64,000 bases of DNA from Streptomyces sp. MRC013 (GCF_023614235.1 NZ_CP094264.1:1488001-1552000), one strand, 5' to 3'; counted from the first letter of the stretch, positions 27,474 to 36,232 are shown. The notes: generated by a model not told the origin, from the letters alone. Program-made: numbers and translations.

Positions 27474-27889
27474 CGCCGCCTTCGAACGGGTCGGCGGCGC
27501 CGTCCACGAGCTCGGCCGCGCCGGCCGCCGGGGGCGACACCGCCGGCCGGAGGCCCGTAGGGCACGAGCTGGAGGCGAGCGAGCGGAAGCCGGTGATCGA
27601 GCGGACAGCCCCGCAGGTCTGCCGGGCATCCCGCCGGGGGACGAACCGCTTCCAGATCGCCGACGGCCCCGGGCCGCCCAACCGGCTGTCACCGGCGGGC
27701 CAGGACCACGGAAGCACCCGGCCCCGTCCGGGGGCCTGAACCGCCGCTCCCTTCCTCGCCGCCGCCTCCCTCCGCTCACCGCGCCCTGGGTCACCCGGCC
27801 GCGTCGGCCGTTTCGCCCTCAGCATCGGCGTGCTGGACCAGGGGGAGAACTATGGATGTCGGGCCGGGCAGGACGGGTAACCTCTCCAG
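27474..27889. other. 416-nt intergenic region, no gene seen
   Basis: No frame has a usable start with coding-like composition. It marks the boundary between the conserved block and the accessory stretch. Near its end TAACCT (about 27876-27881) is the -10 of the next gene. Confidence 0.5.
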
Positions 27890-28324
27890 GTGGCTGACGA
27901 CTGGTACGTCCTCATCGAGGAGGACACCCGCACGACGCGGCGTTTCGACCGTGGTGAGCTGAAGCTGCACCGCTGGGCCCTGGTGGCCACCCATCCGATC
28001 AGCGGTACCCGGGAGCAGGCGCAGGCCGCCGCCGAGGATGCCGCTCTCAACTACCTGCCGGACGTCCTGGCCAGACACGCGCGAAGCGGTGAGACCCCGG
28101 CCCGCCGCGCCTTCCTCACCCCGGACGGGGCCTGGCTGGTCTGGGTCAGGCAGCACCACCGCGAGTGCCACATACGCGTGACCACGGCCCGCCTCGTCCA
28201 CGCGCACGAGGAGAGCCCGGCCCCGCCCAAGACCCTCAAGGAAAAGTTTCGCAACGCCCTGGAGGGCCCCGAACCTCCCCCGGCCCCCTGGACGCCCAAG
28301 GGCGGCAGCGAAGCTTCCCCTTGA
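27890..28324 (+). CDS. conserved-looking hypothetical protein
   Basis: 144 residues beginning at GTG 27890, 8 nt after a TAACCT -10 box, so probably leaderless. The first 110 residues look folded (mixed alpha/beta, with DDWYVLIEEDTRTTRRFDRGE and GAWLVWVRQHHRECHIRVTTARL). The tail is Pro/Lys-rich. There is no signal peptide, membrane segment or recognisable motif. It lies next to transposon remnants, and lower codon bias than its neighbours suggests recent acquisition. Function unknown. Confidence 0.65.
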   Translation: MADDWYVLIEEDTRTTRRFDRGELKLHRWALVATHPISGTREQAQAAAEDAALNYLPDVLARHARSGETPARRAFLTPDGAWLVWVRQHHRECHIRVTTARLVHAHEESPAPPKTLKEKFRNALEGPEPPPAPWTPKGGSEASP

Positions 28325-28376
28325 TCGTGGCCCCCTGGAGACGGGGAGCCTGGGGTTCCAGAGGGAGGAGTACCGG

Positions 28377-28658
28377 GTGGGAAGCGCGTACACGAAGCGG
28401 TACACCGAGGAGTTCGAGCGGGACGCGATCGCGCTCGTCGACTCCTCGGGCAAGACGGTCACCGCCGTCGCCCGGGAACTCGGCATCAACTCGGAGCCCC
28501 TGCGCGGCCGGTACCGCAAGGCCGAGGTCGACCGGGGCGAGGGACAGCCCGGTGAGCTGACCGGCGCCGAGCGCGAGGAGCTCAGGCGGCTGCGGCGGGA
28601 GGACCGTGAACAGCGGCAGACCATCGAGATCCTGAGAAAAGCGACGGCCTTCTCGTGA
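28377..28658 (+). pseudogene. IS3-family transposase OrfA, C-terminally altered
   Basis: 93 residues. An HTH_Tnp_1 domain (TEEFERDAIALVDSSGKTVTAVARELGI) is followed by a leucine-zipper-like helix (EELRRLRREDREQRQTIEILRKATAF). In intact relatives the end continues FFVKENDR. Here a T is missing and a G is added nearby, so the frame stops early at KATAFS. OrfA provides end binding and is normally frameshifted into OrfB. With OrfB deleted the element cannot move. Confidence 0.78.
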
Positions 28659-28672
28659 AGGGAGAACGACCG

Positions 28673-28744
28673 GTGAGCGGGCCGTACCGGTTGGTCCACG
28701 CGGAGAAGGCGACGTACCCGACCGTCCTGCTGTGCCGGGTGTGA
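28673..28744 (+). pseudogene. remnant of IS3 OrfB (first 23 codons)
   Basis: Reads GPYRLVHAEKATYPTVLLCRV and then stops at the junction with the next element. The motif is the usual N-terminus of IS3 OrfB. The catalytic DDE domain is absent, so this is a truncated relic. Confidence 0.75.
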
Positions 28745-28867
28745 AGGTCGCCCGCTCCCCTCAGCGGGCGGTTCGTGGGTCTTTGAGTGGTTCTGCTGCC
28801 GCCTGATGGTGTGGCGGCAAGGCGGAATGCCGGTCCACGGGTGCTGATCTGGTGATGTGACCGGGCG

Positions 28868-29563
28868 AGTGAACGCAAGCCGTACCCGAGTGACTCATCG
28901 GACGGGCAGTGGGCTCTGGTCGAGCCGGTGATCACCGCGTGGAAGAACCGGCGCCGCTCGGTCAGCGGCCACCGGGGCGCCTACGCCATGCGGGAGATCG
29001 TGAACGCGACCCTCCACCGGGGCGGGCCGGCTGCCGGTAGGCCCGCCTCCCGCACGATCCACCGCCCACGAGCGCGACGTACTGCTGCTTCGCCGCCCGG
29101 CGGGACGACGGCACCGACCAGGCCATCCACGACCTCCTGCGCTGCCGGGTCCGTGAACGCGCCCGACGACCGGAGGACCCGACCCTGGTGGTCCTGGACC
29201 CCCAGAGCGTCCACGCGGCCGCCGGGGTCCCCGCCGCCACGACCGGTCACGATCCCGCCAAGCGGGTGCCCGGCCGCAAGCGCGGCCCTGCCGTGGACGT
29301 CCTCGGCCCGGTCATCGCAGCCGTCGTCCTCGCCGCGAACACCCGCGACAACGCCGCGGGCATCGTCCTGCTGGACCAGGTCGCCGAGCACACCGGTGGC
29401 ACCGTCCGCAAGGCCCTGGCCGACCAGGGTTTCAAGAACCAGGTCGTCGCGCACGGCGCCGGCCTGGGCACCGACGTCGAAACCGTCGTACGCAACCCGC
29501 AGGAGACGGGGTCCGTGCCGCAGCCGAAGCGGTGGAGGGTCGAGCAGACCTACGGGGCCCTGA
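28868..29563 (+). pseudogene. IS5-family transposase, frameshifted and truncated
   Basis: The first part (ERKPYPSD...WALVEPVITAWKNR, HRGAYAMREIVNA) is in one frame and lacks a start codon: GCG stands where ATG is expected. After a lesion at about 29020-29080 a second frame gives DDGTDQAIHDLLRCRVRERARR and the DDE-domain part VVLDPQSVHAAAGVPAATTG, KRVPGRKRG, DVLG and QTYGAL. The end after QTYGAL is missing. It is not functional. Confidence 0.85.
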
Positions 29564-29639
29564 CACCGGAACCCCCACCAGCGACTCACTGCAACCCCAA
29601 CCAGAAACAGACATCACCTCACAAACCACCCACTGAAGT

Positions 29640-29929
29640 CCGGGCCGGGCACGCGGCCGTGCGCCACCCGCGTTCGCGGCGAGCTCGGCGACGACCGGGG
29701 TCACCGTGGTGTGCGCGCCGGACTCGTGCGGCTGACCCCGGCGGGGAGGCGCTGGGAGGCGAGCCTGCGGGCCGGCCGGGCACCGCGCGGTGCCGACGTG
29801 ACCGTCGTGCGGGGCTCCCGCACCGGCCGCGGAGGTCGGCGGGTGTCCCCGGAAGAGTGCGTTTCCGTCGTCATGGTCACGAGCCCGGTCCGGCGCGCAT
29901 ACCGCCACCGGTGACGACACCTTTACGCG
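29640..29929 (+). other. 290-nt spacer with an unidentified coding-like fragment
   Basis: A plus-strand frame around 29700-29830 (GLVRLTPAGRRWEASL...ADVTVV) has coding-like composition but no start, domain or partner. Probably a leftover of a gene cut by the insertions. Nothing firm can be called. Confidence 0.35.
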
Positions 29930-30766
29930 ATGTGGCCGTGCGCCAGCCGTGGGTGTCCTGTCGGGGTCGGCGGTGGGCCAGGTGCGAGGGGAAGGACGAC
30001 GACGCAGCTTCCGGAACAGGCCGTCGCGCAGCGGGGTCAGGACCCGGCCGACGAGTTACTGCGATCGTTCGGCCGGCAGATCAAGATCCTTCGGCAGCGC
30101 GCCGGGCACACCCGGGTCGCCTTGGGGCGGCTCCTCGGCTACGGCGAGGCCCAGATCGCGGCCATCGAGCAGGGACGCCGCATTCCGCGGCCCGACACCG
30201 TCGACAAGCTCGACCACCTGCTGGAAGCCGAAGGCATGCTGCTCGCCATGAAGCGGCCCGTAGCCCTGACCCGGTACCCGGCGTTCTTCCGCGACGCGGC
30301 CCGGATCGAGGAGACGGCGGTCGAGTTCCACCAGTACGCCCCGCTGATCATGCCCGGCATGCTCCAGACCGAGGAGTACGCCAGGACCGTGTTCATCGTC
30401 TGGCGCCCGCGGCGGAGCGAAGCCGAGATCGAGCAGATGGTCTCGGCCCGGCTTGAACGGCACAGGATCTTCGATCGCAAGCCGGCGCCCGTGCTCGGCT
30501 TCGTGCTTGAGGAAGCGGTCCTCCAACGGCCCATCGGCGGGGTGGACGTCCTTCGAGGACAACTGGAGCATCTGCTGCTGGCCGGGCAGAACCCCCATGT
30601 GGAGATCCAGGTGATGCCGACCCAAGCGACCGATCACGCCTGTGTGGACGGCCCCTTCACCCTCATGGTGCCGGAGGGCGGGGAGCAGGCGGCTTACGTG
30701 GAGAGTCAGGGAAGCGGTCGCGTGCTCACCTGTCGGGAAACCGTCCGGGGCATCGCCGCCCGGTAG
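29930..30766 (+). CDS. XRE-family regulator with DUF5753 domain
   Basis: Helix-turn-helix (FGRQIKILRQRAGHTRVALGRLLGYGEAQIAAIEQGRRIP) followed by a DUF5753 domain (EFHQYAPLIMPGMLQTEEYARTV...LLAGQNPHVEIQVMP). These regulators are nearly always paired with a small DUF397 protein, as here, and act in Streptomyces development and secondary metabolism. The only in-frame ATG is at 29930 and has no ribosome site. A strong site (GAGGGGAAGG, 29986-29995) is followed by three ACG codons in frame, so the true start may have mutated from ATG to ACG. Confidence 0.82.
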   Translation: MWPCASRGCPVGVGGGPGARGRTTTQLPEQAVAQRGQDPADELLRSFGRQIKILRQRAGHTRVALGRLLGYGEAQIAAIEQGRRIPRPDTVDKLDHLLEAEGMLLAMKRPVALTRYPAFFRDAARIEETAVEFHQYAPLIMPGMLQTEEYARTVFIVWRPRRSEAEIEQMVSARLERHRIFDRKPAPVLGFVLEEAVLQRPIGGVDVLRGQLEHLLLAGQNPHVEIQVMPTQATDHACVDGPFTLMVPEGGEQAAYVESQGSGRVLTCRETVRGIAAR

Positions 30767-30843
30767 GGAGTCGTCCGGGCACAGGCGTTGTCGCCCGCCA
30801 AGTCCCAGCGCCTGATCGAGCAGTCGCTGCGAGAAGGAGACCT

Positions 30844-31044
30844 ATGAACACCGAGCAGTCCGAGGTCCCACAGCTCCACTGGATCAAGAGCACCCACAGC
30901 GGAGGCGCGGGGGGCGATTGCGTCGAGGTGGCCTCAGCCCCGTCCGCCATCCACGTCCGCGACTCCAAGGACACCGGACAGGGCGGCCTCGCCGTCACAC
31001 CGGGCGCCTGGACGGCGTTCCTCGGCCTCGCCCACCGAGGTTGA
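30844..31044 (+). CDS. DUF397-domain protein
   Basis: 66 residues with the DUF397 pattern WIKSTHSGGAGGDCVEVA...VHVRDSKDTGQGGLAVTPGAWTAFL. AAGGAG lies at good spacing before the ATG. DUF397 proteins are the small partners of XRE-DUF5753 regulators, as in the WhiJ/BldB-type pairs, and are thought to modulate them by direct contact. It follows its partner by 77 nt. Confidence 0.9.
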   Translation: MNTEQSEVPQLHWIKSTHSGGAGGDCVEVASAPSAIHVRDSKDTGQGGLAVTPGAWTAFLGLAHRG

Positions 31045-31360
31045 CCGAAACCCGTACCACCTGACGTGTCGCCGGCCTGGCCGACCGCAGCCGCTCCCGG
31101 CGGGGTCGGGCCCGGCAGGCGGAGAATCGCGCATACGGCTGCGCAGACCCCGTGGCCGTCCCTTCGGGGGCGGCCACGGACGCGTTCCCGGGGAGTTCGG
31201 TGCGTCCGTGCCGCATCGGCGAGGCGGGCAGCGGACGGACGCCCGGCCAGGTGGGCCCGACGCCCCTCCGGCCCGCCGGTCCCGCGGTGCCCTCCCCGTC
31301 GTCCCCCGTCGCGTTCCACCTCGGTCCGGGCGACGTGACCTGGAACGCGCACCACGACGG
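31045..31360. other. 316-nt spacer, no gene seen
   Basis: High-GC sequence between the DUF397 gene and the shared terminator. No frame with a start and coding-like composition. Confidence 0.5.
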
Positions 31361-31405
31361 CGGAGGCCCGTGGCGCCCGGTCGGGCCGGGCGCCACGGGC
31401 CTCCG
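31361..31405. terminator. strong hairpin terminator after moeZ
   Basis: A 20-bp perfect inverted repeat (31361-31380 with 31386-31405) and a 5-nt loop, 31 nt beyond the moeZ stop. It serves moeZ and, from the other side, the DUF397 transcript. Confidence 0.85.
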
Positions 31406-31435
31406 TCCGGTCCCGCCGGCCGGCGGGAGGGATGG

Positions 31436-32614
31436 TCAGTAGACCGGCTTGTGCGGCTCGATCTGGTTGACCCAGCCGATGACGCCGCCGCCGACGTGGA
31501 CGGCGTCGGAGAAGCCCGCGGACTTCAGCACCGCCAGGACCTCCGCGCTGCGGACGCCGGTCTTGCAGTGCAGGACGATCTTCTTGTCCTGCGGCAGGTC
31601 CTGGAGGGCGTTGCCCATCAGGAACTCGTTCTTGGGGATCAGCCGGGCGCCGGGGATCGAGACGATCTCGTACTCGTTGACCTCGCGGACGTCGATGATG
31701 TCGATGTCCTCTCCGTCGTCGATCCACTCCTTGAGCTGCTTCGGGGTGATCGTCGAACCGGCCGCCGCCTCCTGGGCCTCCTCGGACACGACGCCGCAGA
31801 AGGCCTCGTAGTCGATGAGCTCGGTGACGGTGGGGTTCTCTCCGCAGACGGCGCACTGCGGGTCCTTGCGGACCCTGACCTGCCGGTACTGCATCTCCAG
31901 GGCGTCGTAGACCATCAGCCGGCCGACCAGCGGGTCGCCCACGCCGGTCAGGACCTTGATCGCCTCGGTCACCTGGATGGAGCCGACGGACGCGCAGAGC
32001 ACGCCCAGGACGCCGCCCTCCGCGCAGGAGGGGACCATGCCCGGCGGCGGGGGCTCGGGGTAGAGGCAGCGGTAGCAGGGGCCGTGCTCCGACCAGAAGA
32101 CCGACGCCTGGCCGTCGAACCGGTAGATGGAGCCCCAGACGTACGGCTTGTTCAGCAGCACGCACGCGTCGTTGACGAGGTAGCGCGTGGCGAAGTTGTC
32201 CGTGCCGTCGACGATCAGGTCGTACTGCCCGAAGATGTCCAGCACGTTGTCGGCCTCGAGCCGCTCCTCGTGCAGGACCACGTTCACGTACGGGTTGATG
32301 CCCTTGACGGAGTCGCGGGCGGACTCCGCCTTGGAACGGCCGATGTCGGACTGGCTGTGGATGATCTGGCGCTGGAGGTTGGACTCGTCGACCTCGTCGA
32401 ACTCCACGATGCCGAGCGTGCCCACCCCTGCGGCGGCCAGGTACATCAGGGCCGGCGAACCGAGCCCGCCGGCGCCCACGCACAGCACCTTGGCGTTCTT
32501 CAGCCGCTTCTGCCCGTCCATCCCGACGTCCGGGATGATCAGGTGGCGGGAGTACCTGCGGACCTCGTCTACGGTGAGCTCGGCAGCCGGCTCGACCAGG
32601 GGTGGCAGCGACAC
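31436..32614 (-). CDS. moeZ: adenylyltransferase/sulfurtransferase MoeZ
   Basis: 392 residues. The N-terminal ThiF/MoeB domain has the nucleotide motif GAGGLGSPAL (about residue 47), DGTDNFATRYL, and zinc cysteines CYRC and CAVC. The C-terminal rhodanese domain has the active Cys in HCKTGVRSAE (about residue 350). It adenylates C-terminal Gly-Gly of small sulfur carriers and loads sulfur on them, serving molybdopterin, thiamine, cysteine and thio-nucleoside pathways. The GTG start is at 32614. It follows DUF3152 in mycobacteria as well, but here three polysaccharide genes sit between. Confidence 0.95.
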   Translation of the reverse strand: MSLPPLVEPAAELTVDEVRRYSRHLIIPDVGMDGQKRLKNAKVLCVGAGGLGSPALMYLAAAGVGTLGIVEFDEVDESNLQRQIIHSQSDIGRSKAESARDSVKGINPYVNVVLHEERLEADNVLDIFGQYDLIVDGTDNFATRYLVNDACVLLNKPYVWGSIYRFDGQASVFWSEHGPCYRCLYPEPPPPGMVPSCAEGGVLGVLCASVGSIQVTEAIKVLTGVGDPLVGRLMVYDALEMQYRQVRVRKDPQCAVCGENPTVTELIDYEAFCGVVSEEAQEAAAGSTITPKQLKEWIDDGEDIDIIDVREVNEYEIVSIPGARLIPKNEFLMGNALQDLPQDKKIVLHCKTGVRSAEVLAVLKSAGFSDAVHVGGGVIGWVNQIEPHKPVY

Positions 32615-32711
32615 GGGGACTCCGTTGGTCGTATGTCAGTACGGGACTACCCCCGCGGGGGCGGGGACCAGGGGACTACCTGTCTGTTCGGTAACACTGC
32701 CACGGCCCTTC

Positions 32712-33611
32712 TCATTCCGAGACACCCGGTCCGATCTGCGAGACGATTTCGTCCCAGTACCCGGGCAGGGCCGCGAAGGGGCTCGTCCGCCCGGTGCGGT
32801 CGGTGAAGAAGACCGTCCCCGCGCCCTGCCAGCGGGCGATCCGCACGGCCTCGTCGAGGTGGTTGCGCGGCACGCCGTGGACGAAGTGCACGAACCTCTC
32901 CGGCGGGTGCTCGGCCGTCCACTCCGCCGCCTGGGACCAGCGGTACTCGGCCCAGGGCCCGGAGAAGGTGACCATCTGGTCGGCCGCGTCCGCGTAGCCG
33001 GGGTGCGGGGGGCCGCCGTGGCCGAGGACCAGGTAGGCGCCGTCGGCCTGGTTGACGGCGGCCTTCAGCACGGTGGCGAGCCGCCGGACCCCGGCGAGGT
33101 CCCGTCCCTCCGTGGGGCAGCGGTCCAGGAAGTAGCCGTCGACGCGGTACCAGTCGACCTGGCGGTGCGCCTCGGAGACCGCGTCGCTGAACGGCCGGGC
33201 GCCCCGGCCCAGGTCGAGGCGGCCGAGGACCCGGACGCCGGCGTTCCGGAGCCGGTCCGCCACCTCCAGGCGGTGCGGGTCGAGCCGGGCGCCGAGACCG
33301 CCCGCCACGTCGAGGACGGCCCAGTGCACGGGCGCTCCCGGCCGGGCCAGCTCGTCCCAGTCGGCGAGGGCCGGGAAGGGGTGGGCGCAGCCGGGGATGC
33401 CGAAGCCGAGCCGTTCGGCGCCGGCCGCCGACAGACCGGTGCCGGTGCCGGCCGCCGACGGGCCGGTGGCGGCGCCGGTGCCGGTGCCGGCGAGCGAGGG
33501 ACCGGTGCCGGTGCCGGCGAGCGAGGGACCGGTGCCCGTCATCGACGGGCCGGTGGCGGCGCCGCTGCCGATCACCGCCAGGCCGGTGCCGCTGCTGGTC
33601 AGATGCGGCAT
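32712..33611 (-). CDS. spherulin-4 (GH135-like) glycoside hydrolase
   Basis: 299 residues. A Thr/Gly-rich repeat segment (TGTGPSLAG twice, residues 8-60) precedes a TIM-barrel domain of the spherulation-specific family 4: FGIPGCAHPFPALADWDEL, VLGRLDLGRGARP, VDWYRVDGYFLDRCP, GTVFFTDRTGRTSPFAALPGYWDEIV. GH135 founder Sph3 of Aspergillus cleaves alpha-1,4-N-acetylgalactosamine polymers. The DGYFLD strand is where the family carries acidic catalytic residues, but the usual Glu after Asp is Arg here, so activity is uncertain. Its start overlaps the end of the epimerase gene by 13 nt. Confidence 0.82.
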   Translation of the reverse strand: MPHLTSSGTGLAVIGSGAATGPSMTGTGPSLAGTGTGPSLAGTGTGAATGPSAAGTGTGLSAAGAERLGFGIPGCAHPFPALADWDELARPGAPVHWAVLDVAGGLGARLDPHRLEVADRLRNAGVRVLGRLDLGRGARPFSDAVSEAHRQVDWYRVDGYFLDRCPTEGRDLAGVRRLATVLKAAVNQADGAYLVLGHGGPPHPGYADAADQMVTFSGPWAEYRWSQAAEWTAEHPPERFVHFVHGVPRNHLDEAVRIARWQGAGTVFFTDRTGRTSPFAALPGYWDEIVSQIGPGVSE

Positions 33612-34561
33612 GCCGCCTCCATCCAGATGTCCGCGAGGGATTCCTCCAGGTGGATGCGGGGCCTCCAGCCGAGCCGGTCGCGGGCGGTGCGCACGTCGGC
33701 CTGCTGCCAGGCCCCGCATCCGTCGGGGTAGGGGTGGCCGGTGACCGGCGGCTGGTGGTCGGAGGGCGACTCGGAGCGCTGGGCGCCGATGACGGGCCGC
33801 GCGGGCGGGCCGTCCGGCTCGTGGAGGGAGCCCGGGTAACCGGCGACGCGCGCCAGGAGGGAGGCGGCGTCGCGGAGCCGTACGGCGCGGCCGGTGCCGA
33901 TGTTGACCACTCCCTGCGCCGCCGACAGGGAGGCGGCGTGCACGGCGCGCGCGACGTCCCGTACGTCGACGAAGTCGCGCTGCACGCCGAGGCCGCCGAG
34001 CCTCAGCTCCGTGTCGCCGGACTGCACGGCGCGGCGCACGGCCTCCGCGAGCCGGCCGAGGGGCGAGCCGGCCGGGGTGCCCGGGCCCACCGGCGAGAAC
34101 ACCCGCAGGACGACGGCGTCCAGCCCGGAACCGAGGACCAGCTCGGTCGCCGCGAGCTTGGACACCCCGTACGGCCCGCCGGGGCGGGGCACGGCGTCCT
34201 CGGCGGTCGACGAGCCGGGCTGCGACGGCCCGTACTCGGACGCGCAGCCGAGCTGGACCAGGCGGGCGCCGCAGCGGCTGCGGCGCAGCGCCTCGCAGAC
34301 GGTGGCGACGGCGACCGTGTTGTGCCGGGTCAGTTCGCGGGCACCGCCGCGGGTGGTCCCGGCGCAGTTGATCACGACGCCCGGGTGCACGGCGTCCAGG
34401 AACCGGGTGAGTGCCCCCGGACTGCCGTTGGCGAGGTCGAAGCGCACGTCGGAGTCGTCGCGGCGGCCCAGGGCGGTGAGGTGTACCGCCGGGTCGGCGA
34501 GCAGCCGGTCGGCGACGAAGCGGCCGACGAATCCCGTGGCGCCGAGCAGCAGGACCCTCAT
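33599..34561 (-). CDS. NAD-dependent sugar epimerase/dehydratase
   Basis: 320 residues of the extended SDR family: Rossmann motif GATGFVGRF at residue 7, YGVSKLAATE with catalytic Tyr and Lys, and FVDVRDVARAVHAA. It probably interconverts nucleotide sugars, as UDP-glucose/GlcNAc 4-epimerases do, although the exact sugar cannot be read. GAAGGGGG precedes the ATG at good spacing. It lies between the spherulin-4 gene and a decayed PelF-type glycosyltransferase, which points to an extracellular polysaccharide. Confidence 0.85.
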   Translation of the reverse strand: MRVLLLGATGFVGRFVADRLLADPAVHLTALGRRDDSDVRFDLANGSPGALTRFLDAVHPGVVINCAGTTRGGARELTRHNTVAVATVCEALRRSRCGARLVQLGCASEYGPSQPGSSTAEDAVPRPGGPYGVSKLAATELVLGSGLDAVVLRVFSPVGPGTPAGSPLGRLAEAVRRAVQSGDTELRLGGLGVQRDFVDVRDVARAVHAASLSAAQGVVNIGTGRAVRLRDAASLLARVAGYPGSLHEPDGPPARPVIGAQRSESPSDHQPPVTGHPYPDGCGAWQQADVRTARDRLGWRPRIHLEESLADIWMEAACRI

Positions 34562-34720
34562 CGCGCGCCCCCTTCGCGCCGTGCGGCCGTGGTCGGGGAT
34601 TGGGGGGTCATGTCGTGTGTCTCCTCGGTGTTTCGCGGATGCGTGGGGCCCGGCGCCGTGCCGGGCACCCCGGGAGTCCCCGGGGCCGGCGGGACGCCCG
34701 GGCCTCCGGCCCGTTCTGCA

Positions 34721-34765
34721 TGTGCTGTCTGTGCTGTCTGTGCTGTCTGTGCTGTCTGTGCTGTC
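34721..34765. repeat. five copies of a 9-bp tandem repeat
   Basis: TGTGCTGTC repeated five times without mismatch (45 bp). On the minus strand a frame that ends in an ATGA overlap with the epimerase start reads it as TAQ repeats. Confidence 0.95.
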
Positions 34766-35283
34766 TGCATGAATTCACATGGTCCGTGCATGTTCACGTG
34801 GTCTGCGGAACCGGCGTCCTGCGTGCTCTGCGGGACCGCGCGGATCGTGGACGCCGGAGGAAGGGTCAGGGGCGGACGGGCACGGCGGCCCGCACGGGCA
34901 CGGTGGCGACCACCGCCGGGGCGGGCCCGACGGCCCTGCGGAGGGCACCCGGTACTGCGGGGGCGTCCCGGCCCCCGGCCGCCCGCCGTACCGGGGCGGT
35001 GGGGTTCCCCGGGAGGCCGGCCTCCCCGCCGCACGGCCCCCGGTGCCGGGGCGGCGACGCCTCGGCGAGGACGGCGGGCCGTCGGCGCCCGGTCCCGACC
35101 CCGGCGGAAGGGCTCGCAGCGAGGGCGTGCCCGGAGGGAGGGCGCCGGGTGGGAGCGGCACCGGAGGGGGCGCGCCCGGCGCGCGCCTGCCCGGCCGGGG
35201 GTCCTGAATGCTCAGGCATCGCCGCCCCCGTCCGCCGCCGCCGTGGCGGCGAACGCCCGCACGGACACGGACCGGGCCGAAAC

Positions 35284-35433
35284 AAGCCGGGCGGACGCGG
35301 GCCGGGCGGATGCGGGCCGGGCGGACGCGGGCCGTACCGACCCGGGCCGGGCGGACACGGGCCGCACGGACACGAACCGTGCGGCCACGGACCGAGCAGG
35401 CGCGGGCCGTACCGCCACGGGCCGCGCGGACGC
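35284..35433. repeat. ten units of a degenerate 15-bp repeat
   Basis: Unit of the type GGGCCGGGCGGACGC, ten units in register with variable bases mainly in the second half. It lies in the decayed glycosyltransferase. Confidence 0.85.
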
Positions 35434-35770
35434 CGCCCGGCGGCCCGGTGCGGCGGGGCGGAGGGGCCGCGGGGTCGTGCGGCCGGCTGTCGGGCGGTAT
35501 GTGCACGGTCGTACACGGTCCTCCGTGACCAGCGGCGGAGCACCGAAGAAGCGTTTGGCCAGCAGGCGGGGCGGCTCCACCGCGCCGCCCGGCGCGGCAC
35601 GGCGCGGGCCGACCGCGTCCGGCCCGTCCACGCCGTACCGGTCGAGCGCCGGGGGAGCGGGGTGCCCTCCGGCCGGCCGACGGACGCCGGACGGTCGCCG
35701 GGGAGGCGTCGGGTGCGCTCCGGGGCGCGCCCGGGTCGCGGCGGCCCGGCACCCGGACACCGGCCCCGGA

Positions 35771-35935
35771 CCGGAAGGCCCCGGACCGGGAAGCCGCGTG
35801 CCGGAAGGCCGCGTGCCGGAAGGCCGCGTGCCGGGAAGCCGCGTGCCGGAAGGCCGCGTGCCGGAAGGGCCCGGACCGGGAAGCCGCGTGCCGGAAGGGC
35901 CCGAGCCCGGAGGCTCCGTACCGGGAAGCCGGCCC
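35771..35935. repeat. eleven units of a 15-bp repeat
   Basis: Units CCGGAAGGCCGCGTG and CCGGGAAGCCGCGTG alternate over eleven copies in register. In the frame of the old start codon they read as (F/S)RHAA pentapeptides on the minus strand. Different sequence from the array at 35284 but the same period. Confidence 0.9.
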
Positions 35936-36232
35936 TGCTGCGAGCCGGTCGCGCCAGGGTCCGGACCCGCCCGAGGCGTACGGGCGCCCGCCCTCCGCGA
36001 GCAGTCCGATCCGCACGAGTACACCCCCGATCTCCTTCGTGGACGGCGCCGTCGGTTCGGCGACTCCACGGCGGGACGACCGTAAGCGGGCGGGCGGGCG
36101 GCGCGCCGGACGGTTGTCCGTCACGCCACCGGAAGGGGTGAATGGGCGTGACTTTCGCACGCCGTCGGCGTTCTGCTGCGCTAAGACCGCACCCCGTCAC
36201 CTTCCGTGACGACCCACCCGGGTGGCGGGGCG

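Larger units (their letters stand above)
28325..29632 (+). mobile_element. composite scar of IS3-type and IS5-type elements
   Basis: An IS3-type orfA, the first 23 codons of its orfB, and a damaged IS5-type transposase follow one another with no complete element and no matching terminal repeats. The junction at about 28741 switches from orfB to a GAAGGTCGCCCGCT...AGCGGGCG hairpin that begins the second element. The right side ends in AT-richer sequence (29580-29632) ending in TTH-stop, which looks like the tail of yet another coding region. Confidence 0.7.
34562..36016 (-). pseudogene. decayed DUF3492 (PelF-type) glycosyltransferase
   Basis: The GTG at 36016 starts with RIGLLAEGGRPYASGGSGPWRDRL, the typical N-terminus of DUF3492 glycosyltransferases. 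A second family motif, LLAKRFFGAPPLVTE, is found at 35521-35565 in another frame. Between and after these, two arrays of 15-bp repeats and Pro/Arg-rich noise replace the domain. No GT4 catalytic motif survives. The remaining length (1,455 nt) is close to that of an intact gene of about 500 codons, so decay was by substitution, frameshift and repeat expansion rather than one deletion. Confidence 0.75.

Noticed and set aside
35284..35935. CRISPR or iteron origin
   Set aside because: Contiguous 15-bp units without spacers or AT-rich melting region; position inside a decayed gene explains them better.
34600..36141. Plus-strand frames of 500-800 codons over the repeat region
   Set aside because: They read the 15-bp repeats as Gly/Arg strings, and the surviving motifs are on the minus strand.
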